From Streptomyces sp. SJL17-4 (GTDB lineage Bacteria > Actinomycetota > Actinomycetes > Streptomycetales > Streptomycetaceae), in the NCBI RefSeq assembly GCF_036826855.1, contig NZ_CP104578.1:682001-746000 (forward strand): a stretch of 64,000 nucleotides of DNA. The letters are read 5' to 3'. Of the stretch, positions 15,831 through 23,276 are shown piece by piece. The stretch's first letter is position 1; each line of letters opens with the position of its first letter. The position numbers and the translations under genes were made by a program. The notes below the pieces were generated by a model. The model was given only the letters and a program-made list of their open reading frames with translations. It did no database searches and was not told the origin of the DNA.

Positions 15831-17071
15831 CGATGGACGAGGCAACCGCAGAGCGGCAGCAGGGCACTCCCCCCAGCCCATGGCGATCGAGTCGCTTCCG
15901 GCTGTTCTTCACCGCGCGCAGCACCTCGCTGCTCGCCGACGGCATGCTGATGGTGTCGCTCACGACCGCCGTACTCGGCGCGGGGTACGGGGCGGCGGGT
16001 GTGGGCTACTCGCTCGCCGCGTGGATGGCGCCGATCGTGCTGCTCGTCCTGTTCGGCGGCGTGCTCGCCGACCGGTTCACCCCGCAGGTGATGATGGTCG
16101 GCGCGGACGTGGTACGCATGGTGGCCATGCTGGCGCTCGCGGTGCTGCTCATCGGCTCGGACGTACGGCTGTGGCACATCATGGTGCTCCTCGCGCTCAG
16201 CGGCGCCGCGACCGCGATGTTCCAGCCGGGTCTGGCGAGTCTGGTCCCCCAGGTCGCCGAGGACATCCAGCGGGCCAACGCGCTGCTGCGGATCTCCGAG
16301 GCGATCTGCACCCTGCTCGGGCCGGGTGTGGCGGGCCTTCTCGTGGCCTACTGGAACGTGGCGGGCTCCTTCGTGGTCATCGCGGCGGCGTACGCGCTGA
16401 GCGCGCTCGGCCTCGCGCCGCTGCGCAGGCTCGGCACCGCCAAGGACGAGAGCGACGACCCGATGTGGCACCGACTGGCCACGGGCTGGCACGAGTTCAG
16501 GTCACGCTCCTGGCTGTGGGGGGTCATCGCCGTGTGGGCGGTGTACGGCCTGTTCGTCTTCGGTCCGGCCCTGCCGCTCGGCGCCGCGCTGCTCACCGAA
16601 CAGCACGGTGCCGGCGGGTACGGCTGGATCGCCTCGGCCGACGGCGCCGGCACGATCGTCGGCGGGCTGCTCGGCATGCGGGTCCGCCCCCGCCGCCCCC
16701 TGGTCGCGGGGGCCTGCGCGATGTTCTTCTTCGCTCTCAACCCCCTGGCACCGGCCTTGGGTTGGTCCTTCACGGTGACGGCGCTCACCGGGGTCGTGGC
16801 GGGCTGCGGGTTCGCGTTCTGGGGTGTCATGTGGGCGACGAGCGTGCAGTCCCACATCCCGCTCGCCGTCCTGAGCCGCGTCTCGGCCTACGACGTGGCC
16901 GGCTCCATCATGGTCATCCCCCTGGGCCGAGCCCTGGCCGGCCCGGCGGCGGAGGCGTACGGCGCGGACAGGGTGCTGCTCTTCTCGTCGGTCATGGGTA
17001 TCGCCCTCATCGGGGTCATGCTCTCCGTACCCGCGATCCGAGCACTGGGACGGTCACCGAAGGAGGTGTGA
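15827..17071 (+). CDS. MFS transporter, probable product exporter
   Basis: This 414-aa major facilitator has about 12 hydrophobic segments. It carries the loop 2-3 signature GGVLADRFTPQVMM and the loop 8-9 counterpart GLLGMRVRPRRPLVA, as in the enterobactin-exporter-like/drug:H+ antiporter branch. It starts at an ATG overlapping the stop of the GT/condensation gene (ATGA), so it is the third cistron of the rightward operon. Position at the end of a biosynthetic operon suggests export of the product or self-protection. Confidence 0.85.
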   Translation: MTMDEATAERQQGTPPSPWRSSRFRLFFTARSTSLLADGMLMVSLTTAVLGAGYGAAGVGYSLAAWMAPIVLLVLFGGVLADRFTPQVMMVGADVVRMVAMLALAVLLIGSDVRLWHIMVLLALSGAATAMFQPGLASLVPQVAEDIQRANALLRISEAICTLLGPGVAGLLVAYWNVAGSFVVIAAAYALSALGLAPLRRLGTAKDESDDPMWHRLATGWHEFRSRSWLWGVIAVWAVYGLFVFGPALPLGAALLTEQHGAGGYGWIASADGAGTIVGGLLGMRVRPRRPLVAGACAMFFFALNPLAPALGWSFTVTALTGVVAGCGFAFWGVMWATSVQSHIPLAVLSRVSAYDVAGSIMVIPLGRALAGPAAEAYGADRVLLFSSVMGIALIGVMLSVPAIRALGRSPKEV

Positions 17072-17212
17072 CTCCTGGTGACCTTCCCCCTACGGACCGG
17101 GGCCTAGCTGCCGGGCCGGTCGTCGCATGCGGGGGCCGTTCCCGGGAACATGCCAGGGAGGGAGTCCTCGGGCTCCACGGGTTCCGCACGCAGCTGTGAG
17201 GCGATTCCAGTC

Positions 17213-18166
17213 ATGACCGCCAAGAAGATCATCACGGTGTTCGGCGCGACCGGTCAGCAGGGCGGGGGCCTCGCTCGGGCCGTTCTGGCGGACCGCGACG
17301 GAGCCTTCACGGTCCGTGCCGTCACGAGGCACCCCGACGGGGAGCCCGCCGCGGAGCTGAAGCGGCTGGGCGCCGAGATCGTACGGGGCGACATGGACGA
17401 TCCGTCGAGCCTCGGCCCCGCGTTCGAGCACGCGTACGGCGCCTTTCTGGTCACGAACTTCTGGGAGCACACGTCCGCGGAGCGGGAGAAGGCCCAGGCC
17501 GAAGCCATGGCCCAGGCCGCCTCGCACGCGGGGGTGCAGCACGCGATCTGGTCGACGCTCGAGGACACCCGTGAGTGCGTGCCGCGCGAGGACGAGCGGA
17601 TGCCGACGCTGCAGGAGCGCTACAAGGTGCCGCACTTCGACGGCAAGGCGGAGGCGGACCACTACTTCCTCGACGAGGGCGTGCCGACGACGTTCCTCCG
17701 CACCACCTTCTTCTGGGAGAACCTGTTCGAATTCTTCCCCGCGCAGCGCGACACGGACGGCGCCCTCCGGCTGGCGTACCCGATGGGCGAAGCCAGGCTC
17801 TCCGGGATGGCCGTGGACGACGTCGGAAGGACGGCACTGGCCGTCTTCGCACGCGGTACGGATCTCATCGCGGCGACGGTCAGCATCGCCGGCGAGCACC
17901 TCAAGGTCGCCGACATGGCCGCGGCCCTGACGGGAGCGCTCGGCGAACCGGTGCGCTACCGCCCCCTCGCTCCGGACGAATGGCGTGCGCAGGGATTCCC
18001 GGGCGCGGACGAGTCGGGGAACATGTTCCAGTACTACACGGACTGCGAGCAGCACTTCATCGAAGCCCGGGACATCGACGCCGTCCGGGGCCTCAACCCC
18101 GCCCTCCAGGACTTCGGCACGTGGCTCGCGGCGCACCAGGACCGTCTGCGCACCGCCTGGGCGTGA
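17213..18166 (+). CDS. NmrA/HSCARG-like NAD(P)-binding protein
   Basis: This 317-aa protein has a Rossmann fold: ITVFGATGQQGGGLARAV at the N-terminus is the GxxGxxG dinucleotide site. RAVTRHPDGEPAAELKRLGA and EIVRGDMDDPSSL follow, as in atypical SDRs of the NmrA group, which bind NADP(H) as redox sensors and usually lack the catalytic Tyr-Lys pair. Later segments HAIWSTLEDTRE and VPTTFLRTTFFWEN are typical of the HSCARG branch. The start ATG at 17213 has only a distant purine stretch upstream. It begins 142 nt after the MFS gene and is probably a separate unit. Confidence 0.82.
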   Translation: MTAKKIITVFGATGQQGGGLARAVLADRDGAFTVRAVTRHPDGEPAAELKRLGAEIVRGDMDDPSSLGPAFEHAYGAFLVTNFWEHTSAEREKAQAEAMAQAASHAGVQHAIWSTLEDTRECVPREDERMPTLQERYKVPHFDGKAEADHYFLDEGVPTTFLRTTFFWENLFEFFPAQRDTDGALRLAYPMGEARLSGMAVDDVGRTALAVFARGTDLIAATVSIAGEHLKVADMAAALTGALGEPVRYRPLAPDEWRAQGFPGADESGNMFQYYTDCEQHFIEARDIDAVRGLNPALQDFGTWLAAHQDRLRTAWA

Positions 18167-18201
18167 CCGCCGGACCGCTCGATGCTCGACGGGAGTTCGT
18201 C

Positions 18202-18564
18202 ATGCACGATCCCAATCCCAAGCTCACCCATCAGGAACGGAAGATCCTCGAGGGCATCGAGGAAGGCCTTCGGGGCGATGCGTCCCTCACCCGCAGACTG
18301 CGTTCGCTCGGAAACACCGGCGCGGGTACGGGAAGCGCGGGAGGCACCTGGGGCGCGGTCCTGCGGCATCGCCTCGGCTGGTTCACCACGGTCCTCGGAA
18401 TCGCCTGCGTGGCCCTGTTCCTCCTCGCGGTCGCGTCCACGTCGTCCGGCCCGCTGTGGCTCTTCGCCGCGGTGTGGGTGGTCACCGCGGTGTGCCTGAT
18501 GCGGCTGCTGCTGCGGGCGGTGGCCCGGCGGAGGAGCGCGGCGGCGCGGCGCACGGCGGACTGA
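18202..18564 (+). CDS. DUF3040-type small membrane protein
   Basis: This is a 120-aa protein. The N-terminus KLTHQERKILEGIEEGLRGD with following RRLRSL matches the start of the actinobacterial DUF3040 family (usually LSEHEQRxLxxIE). It then has two hydrophobic helices, FTTVLGIACVALFLLAV and LWLFAAVWVVTAVCLMRLL, and a basic tail. The start ATG has GGGAG about 7 nt upstream. The function of the family is unknown; it lies 35 nt after the NmrA-like gene and may be co-transcribed with it. Confidence 0.75.
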   Translation: MHDPNPKLTHQERKILEGIEEGLRGDASLTRRLRSLGNTGAGTGSAGGTWGAVLRHRLGWFTTVLGIACVALFLLAVASTSSGPLWLFAAVWVVTAVCLMRLLLRAVARRRSAAARRTAD

Positions 18565-18701
18565 CGGTCCGTACGCACGGCGCACCGGTGGCTGACCGAG
18601 CCGCGCGCGCCGGGGCCTGTCGCATGAATCCCGGCATCAGGGGCAGCCGCCCGTGGAAGGGAAGCGGACCCGGCGTGGGATTCGACGGAAGGAACCCGAT
18701 C

Positions 18702-18890
18702 ATGCGCAAGAGCACCGTGCAGAAGGGCAAGGGGGCCATGAAGGAGGTCGCCGGGAAGGCGACCGGCGACTCGCGCCTGGAGGCGGAGGGCGAGGCCGAC
18801 CGGATGGCGGCCAAGGCCCGAGCGGCGATCGAGAGGGTGCACGAGAGCGCGCGGAAGGCGCGCGACGACATGAAGCGACACGAGTCCTGA
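18702..18890 (+). CDS. CsbD-family stress protein
   Basis: This is a 62-residue, highly charged protein. The core VQKGKGAMKEVAGKATGDSR followed by LEAEGEADRMAAKAR is the CsbD signature (normally KGKVKEAVGKATGDxxLEAEGKAD). The C-terminal half is a predicted amphipathic helix. CsbD proteins are general-stress proteins of unknown biochemical role. The ATG at 18702 follows GAAGGA at normal distance. Confidence 0.85.
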   Translation: MRKSTVQKGKGAMKEVAGKATGDSRLEAEGEADRMAAKARAAIERVHESARKARDDMKRHES

Positions 18891-18945
18891 GCGAGGCGAG
18901 TCCTGAGCGACGCCGGTCCTGAGCGAGGCGAGTCCTGAGCGACGC
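18881..18945 (+). repeat. Four tandem 16-bp units after csbD
   Basis: Four near-identical copies of CGAGTCCTGAGCGAGG (alternating with ...GCGACGC) run without spacers from the last codons of the CsbD gene into the intergenic region. Each copy contains the csbD stop context CCTGAG, as if the 3' end of the gene had been duplicated by slippage. Confidence 0.75.
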
Positions 18946-19019
18946 GCTCCATAGGCGGCCCGGGGTCGGACGAAGATCGACCTGTGGTAGCTTGCCCGGG
19001 CCAGTCGCACCTCTGTACG

Positions 19020-19185
19020 TATCGACACGGTATGTGCACGGGTCAGGGAATCCGGTGGGAATCCGGAGCTGACGCGCAGCGGTGAGGGTGACGGGCGGAG
19101 CATCGGCCACTGGGCCCCATGAGGGCCTGGGAAGGCGTTCCGTCCGGACGACCCCGAGTCCGAAGACCTGCTGGCGGCCCGGGGG
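19020..19185 (+). promoter_or_regulatory. Cobalamin (AdoCbl) riboswitch
   Basis: The conserved core is present in order: AGGGAATCCGGTGGGAATCC and GGAGCTGACGCGCAGCGGTG, then the B12 box GCCACTG at about 19106, GGGAAGGCG, and CCGAGTCCGAAGACCTGC closing the element. It lies about 75 nt upstream of the lipoprotein start. Between it and the gene, GGGCGG and CCGCCC form a 6-bp stem that may be part of the expression platform. Its presence points to cobalamin-repressed expression of the downstream importer. Confidence 0.88.
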
Positions 19186-19257
19186 GCGGGCATCGCCGCC
19201 CGGGGAGCACCGTACGACAGGCTCCGCGCATGAGCCGTGACGCAGAGGACTCCTTCC

Positions 19258-20376
19258 GTGCCCTTCGCACACCCTGTCCGTTCCGCCGCGCCCCTCGCAC
19301 GCCCCGTCCGTTCCGCCGTGCTGCTCATGGCCGGCGCCGTTCTCCTGACCGGCTGCGGTTCCGGTTCCGGCTCCGGTTCTGGTTCCGGCTCCGGTTCTGG
19401 TTCCGGCTCCGGCGGTGCGACGCCCTCGTCCGGGGCGCAGGCCACGGACTCCGGCCGCACCGTCCTCCCGGACAACTGCGGGCAGCGGGTCGAGGTCGAC
19501 CGCGCGCCCCGCCGGGCCGTCGCCCTCGATCAGGGCTCGGCCGAGATCCTGCTCTCGCTCGGCCTGGCCGACCGCATGGTCGGCACCGCCACCTGGACGG
19601 ACCCGGTCCTCAAGGGCCTGGAGAAGGCGAACGCCGCCGTCCCCCGGCTCGCCGACCGCTACCCGTCGTTCGAGAAGGTCCTCGACACCGAGCCCGACTT
19701 CGTCAGCGCCTCCTTCCTCTACACCGTGGGCAAGGGCGGTGTGGCGCCCCGCGAGCAGTTCACGAAGCTCGGCGTGCCCACGTACGTCTCCCCCGCCGAC
19801 TGCGTCGGCAAGGACAACAGCGGCGACGGCGACGGCGTGCGGACCGAGCCGCTGACCATGGACACCGTGTACGGCGAGGTCCGCGACCTGGCCAGGATCT
19901 TCGGCGTGCCGGAGCGCGGCGAGAAGCTCGTCGGGGAGCTCCGCGCCCGGGTGGAGAAGGCCAGGGCCGGTGCGGACTACGGCGACGCGTCCGTCCTGTA
20001 CTGGTTCTCCGACTCCCAGGGGCCGTACATGGCCGGATGCTGCGGGGCGCCGGGGATCGTCAGCGGGACGCTCGGCGTGAAGAACGTCTTCGACGACACG
20101 AAGGAGGAGTGGCCGCAGATCAACTGGGAGACGGTCGTCGACCGCGATCCCGACGTGCTGGTGATCGCCGATCTGACCCGCAAGGCCCAGTCGGCCGAGA
20201 GCGCCGCGAAGAAGATCGAGTTCCTGGAATCGCACCCGGTCACCCGGAACATGACGGCGGTACGGAAGAAGCGGTACGTGGTCCTCAGCGGCCAGGCCAT
20301 GAACCCCACCATCCGTACCGTCGAGGGCATCGAGAAGGTCGCCGCCGCGCTGCGGACGTACGGGCTCGCGAAGTGA
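19258..20376 (+). CDS. BtuF-like ABC transporter substrate-binding lipoprotein (probable cobalamin uptake)
   Basis: This is a 372-aa type III periplasmic-binding protein. The signal peptide ends in the lipobox LLTGC with Cys33, followed by about ten Gly-Ser repeats as a flexible tether. The fold is seen in VALDQGSAEILLSLGLADRM, EKVLDTEPDFV and GRDPDVLVIAD-like ETVVDRDPDVLVIADLT. GTG at 19258 is preferred because AGAGGA lies upstream; GTG at 19237 has none. The fold is shared by siderophore and B12 receptors; the riboswitch immediately upstream favours cobalamin or a corrinoid. The permease gene overlaps its stop (GTGA). Confidence 0.82.
   Translation: MPFAHPVRSAAPLARPVRSAVLLMAGAVLLTGCGSGSGSGSGSGSGSGSGSGGATPSSGAQATDSGRTVLPDNCGQRVEVDRAPRRAVALDQGSAEILLSLGLADRMVGTATWTDPVLKGLEKANAAVPRLADRYPSFEKVLDTEPDFVSASFLYTVGKGGVAPREQFTKLGVPTYVSPADCVGKDNSGDGDGVRTEPLTMDTVYGEVRDLARIFGVPERGEKLVGELRARVEKARAGADYGDASVLYWFSDSQGPYMAGCCGAPGIVSGTLGVKNVFDDTKEEWPQINWETVVDRDPDVLVIADLTRKAQSAESAAKKIEFLESHPVTRNMTAVRKKRYVVLSGQAMNPTIRTVEGIEKVAAALRTYGLAK
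19357..19413 (+). repeat. In-frame GGTTCCGGCTCC microrepeat coding a Gly-Ser tether
   Basis: Alternating GGTTCC, GGCTCC and GGTTCT hexamers encode (Gly-Ser) repeats directly after the lipid-modified Cys. The tract length is likely variable between strains. Confidence 0.8.
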
Positions 20377-21458
20377 CGGGGTCCACGCCGGGCGCTGTGG
20401 CCGGGACGGGCCGGAAGCGCCCCGGGCCGGCCGTCTCCCTTCCCTCCCGGGCGCTCCCGCCGATCGCCGGGGCGGCCGGGATCGTCCTCCTGTGCGCCTC
20501 CGTCGCCCTCGCCCTCACCATCGGACCGGCCGACATCCGCGTCGCCGACGCCTGGTCGGTCGTCGTCTCCCACCTGGGCGGGAACCCGTCCGGACTGAGC
20601 GCGATCCGCGACGGCATCGTCTGGGACCTGCGGCTGCCCCGCACTCTCCTCGCGGCCGTGTGCGGCGCCGGACTCGCCGTCTGCGGCGCGGTGATGCAGT
20701 CCCTGCTGCGCAATCCGCTCGCCGACCCGTTCGTCCTCGGCGTCTCCTCCGGCGCCTCGACCGGGGCGGTCGCGGTCGTCGTCCTCGGTGCGGGCGGCGG
20801 CCTGTTGTCCGTCGCCGGAGGCGCCTTCCTCGGCGCGCTCTGCTCCTTCGCCCTGGTCCTGCTGCTGAGCCACACCCTGGGCGGGTCGACGGACCGTGTC
20901 GTCCTCGCGGGGGTCGCGGCGATGCAGCTCTTCTCCGCGCTCACCTCGTTCGTGGTGATGACCGCCGCCGACGCGGAGACCACCCGGGGCATCCTCTTCT
21001 GGCTGCTCGGCTCGCTCAGCGGGGCGGGCTGGACCGACGTCGGGGTGTGCGCGGCCGTCCTGGCCGGCGCACTGCTGGTCTGCGGCGGGCACGCCCGCAC
21101 CCTGGACGCCTTCGCCTTCGGCGAGGACGCGGCGGCGACGCTCGGCGTCTCCGTGGCGCGGACCCGCCTCGTCCTCCTCTCGGTCACCGCCCTGCTCACC
21201 GCCGTCCTGGTGTCCTCGGCGGGTGCGATCGGTTTCGTCGGCCTGGTCCTGCCGCACGCGGTCCGCGCGCTCACCGGCCCGGGTCACGCCCGGCTGCTGC
21301 CGCTGACGGCGCTGGCCGGGGCGGTCTTCCTCGTCTGGGCCGACACCCTCGCCCGTACCGTGCTCGACCCGCAGGAGGTACCGGTCGGCGTGGTGACGTC
21401 GCTCATCGGCGTCCCCGCGTTCGTCCTCGTCCTGTACCGCACCAGGAGCCCCCGATGA
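20373..21458 (+). CDS. FecCD/BtuC-type ABC transporter permease
   Basis: This 361-aa integral membrane protein of the FecCD family shows WDLRLPRTLLAAVCGAGLAV then CGAVMQSLLRNPLADPFVLG, the family's most conserved stretch, followed by GVSSGASTGAV. Near the C-terminus GFVGLVLPHAVRALTGPGHA and DPQEVPVGVVTSLIGVPAF are also diagnostic. About ten hydrophobic segments are visible. It starts at a GTG overlapping the receptor stop codon and ends overlapping the ATPase start, so receptor, permease and ATPase are one operon under the riboswitch. Confidence 0.9.
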   Translation: MTGSTPGAVAGTGRKRPGPAVSLPSRALPPIAGAAGIVLLCASVALALTIGPADIRVADAWSVVVSHLGGNPSGLSAIRDGIVWDLRLPRTLLAAVCGAGLAVCGAVMQSLLRNPLADPFVLGVSSGASTGAVAVVVLGAGGGLLSVAGGAFLGALCSFALVLLLSHTLGGSTDRVVLAGVAAMQLFSALTSFVVMTAADAETTRGILFWLLGSLSGAGWTDVGVCAAVLAGALLVCGGHARTLDAFAFGEDAAATLGVSVARTRLVLLSVTALLTAVLVSSAGAIGFVGLVLPHAVRALTGPGHARLLPLTALAGAVFLVWADTLARTVLDPQEVPVGVVTSLIGVPAFVLVLYRTRSPR

Positions 21459-22276
21459 CCGACGCTCCACCCCTCGCCGGCGCCGGTACGGGGCTCGGCG
21501 CCGAACGTGTCTCCCGTACGGCCGGGGGTGCGCTCGTCCTGGACGGCGTGACCCTGGCACCGCGACCGGGCACGCTCACCGGGCTGCTGGGCCCGAACGG
21601 TTCGGGAAAGTCGACCCTGCTGCGCCTGCTTGCGGGCGTCCTCGTGCCGGACACCGGTGTGGTGACCCTGGACGGCGCCCCGCTGGGCTCCGTGCCGCGC
21701 CGTGCGCTCGCCCGGCGCGTCGCCGTCGTCGAGCAGCACGCCGACACCCAGGTCGACCTCACCGTGGCCGACGCCGTACGCCTCGGCCGCATCCCGCACC
21801 GGAGGGCCTGGTCGCCCGCGACGACCGCCGACGAGGAAGCCGTACGGTCCGCGCTCGCCCGCACCGGACTGACCGAACGGGCCCACCGCACCTGGCGCAC
21901 CCTCTCCGGCGGCGAACGCCAGCGTGTCCAGATCGCCCGCGCCCTCGCTCAGGAACCGCGCGAACTGCTCCTCGACGAGCCGACGAACCACCTCGACATC
22001 CAGCACCAGCTCGACCTCATGACCCTGGTCTCGGGCCTGCGCCTCACCTGCGTCATGGCCCTGCACGACCTCAATCTCGCCGCGATGCACTGCGACCATC
22101 TCGTGGTCCTGCGCGAGGGCCGCGTGGTGGCCACGGGCCCGGTGCGGGAGGTCCTCACCGAACAACTCGTCGCGGACGTCTACGGCGTCCGCGCCTCCAT
22201 CACCCACCCCGACCGGGAAGGCCGCCCCCACATCCGCTACCTCGGCCCGACCGAGGGCCGGTGGTCCGGGGTGTAG
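21455..22276 (+). CDS. BtuD/FepC-type ABC transporter ATP-binding protein
   Basis: This 273-aa ATPase has Walker A LLGPNGSGKST, Q-loop VVEQHADT, signature LSGGERQRVQIARALAQ, Walker B ELLLDEPTNHLDIQ and switch His MALHDLNLAAMHCD, all typical of the iron/B12 group. The ATG overlaps the permease stop (ATGA). The last 40 nt overlap the antisense amidase remnant. With the two preceding genes it makes a complete importer. Confidence 0.9.
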   Translation: MTDAPPLAGAGTGLGAERVSRTAGGALVLDGVTLAPRPGTLTGLLGPNGSGKSTLLRLLAGVLVPDTGVVTLDGAPLGSVPRRALARRVAVVEQHADTQVDLTVADAVRLGRIPHRRAWSPATTADEEAVRSALARTGLTERAHRTWRTLSGGERQRVQIARALAQEPRELLLDEPTNHLDIQHQLDLMTLVSGLRLTCVMALHDLNLAAMHCDHLVVLREGRVVATGPVREVLTEQLVADVYGVRASITHPDREGRPHIRYLGPTEGRWSGV

Positions 22277-22560
22277 GTCCAGGGGCGGAGGCGCTCCAGG
22301 GCCTTGCCGATGCGGAAGACGGCCGGGTCGTCGTAGGCGTGGCCGAGGACCTGGATTCCCGTGGGCAGCCCCCAACTGGAGTGTCCGCTGGGGACATTGA
22401 GGACTGGGCAGCGGTTGTTGATGTCGAAGGGGGCGGTCATGGCCGCCCACAGCGGCTCGCCGTGGTGCTCGCCGTTCACGACCAGGCGCCCCAGCAGGCC
22501 GTCGAGGTAGGTGACGCGCTCACGGGCGACGGACGGTGCTCGGTTCACAGCAGTCTCGAC
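22237..22560 (-). pseudogene. C-terminal fragment of an amidase-signature enzyme
   Basis: The minus strand encodes TAPFDINNRCPVLNVPSGHS then GLPTGIQVLGHAYDDPAVFR and IGKALERLRPW, the standard C-terminus of amidase-signature (GatA-like) hydrolases. The catalytic Ser-Ser-Lys core, normally about 250 residues upstream, is absent: beyond about 22560 the frame loses similarity. The fragment runs 40 nt into the end of the btuD-like gene on the opposite strand. Confidence 0.72.
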
Positions 22561-23276
22561 GCTGCGCCTCGCCCCGGCCTGCTCGGCGAGGCCGCGTCGG
22601 TGAGGCCGGGATATCGAGGTGCCGCGGGAATCGTGATCGCCTCTTTCCACACGTTCAGCTGCGCCTCGTCGACGGGTTTCATCTCGCCCTGAAACAGCTG
22701 CGCGTGACCGTCCTTCACGGCGTCGGCCCACGCGTTGGCGTTCAGGCGGCGAGGCCGAGGTCGAGGACCTGGGCGGCGCGGCCGATCGAGCCACAGACAT
22801 CCGTCGAACAGGAGCGCGTCGCGGACCACACCGTCCAGCTCCGCCGCGCAACACATCATGATCATTCACGGAATCACGGTCAGAACCGTGAAATCGGCCA
22901 ATGCTGCTCTTCGCTCCCCGCTTGATTGCTGGAGGCAACGATGGCCGGGGGCGCCCGTGCTGTGTCGAATCCTCTGGCTGCCCGCGCGCCCGCCGACCCG
23001 TACCCCGTAGGCATGCAGACGGTCTATCTGACGGACCCGGCCCGTACCGGCCCGTGGGCGGGCGTGCGCGCGCACTCGCTGGTCATCGGACGAGGGTCCC
23101 CACCGTCGTCCTGGTGTCCCAATTGGTTCACGAAGCCGTCCCGATTGGTAACCGACGATGCCTACGGCCTCTCGCGGCGGATAACGTTCCGGCCGCGGGA
23201 TTCGCATGTCTGTACGGCGTGGCGTCGGCCCGCGACGCACCTTTTTCGATAGACGACTCCACGGGGGTAAAGCGGC
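22561..23276. other. Degenerate intergenic region with possible gene remnants
   Basis: No intact gene is supported. On the plus strand at about 22944-23080 the sequence DPYPVGMQTVYLTDPARTGP resembles the first strands of a Streptomyces alpha/beta hydrolase (PVGTxxLHLxDxxRxDPW pattern), but it breaks off within 50 codons. On the minus strand, 22560-22740 encodes VKDGHAQLFQGEMKPVDEAQ and LNVWKEAITIPAA, which I cannot place. Base composition is more mixed than in neighbouring genes. Confidence 0.4.

Noticed and set aside
18881..18945. Short CRISPR-like array
   Set aside because: Units are contiguous with no spacers and are derived from the csbD gene end.
19258..22276. Siderophore (iron) importer reading of the ABC operon
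   Set aside because: The protein folds do not separate iron-siderophore from B12 carriers, but the complete cobalamin riboswitch immediately upstream makes corrinoid uptake the better call.
22927..23252. 108-codon plus-strand frame as an intact gene
   Set aside because: Only its first ~45 codons resemble a hydrolase N-terminus; the rest loses coding character and the frame ends without a catalytic site.
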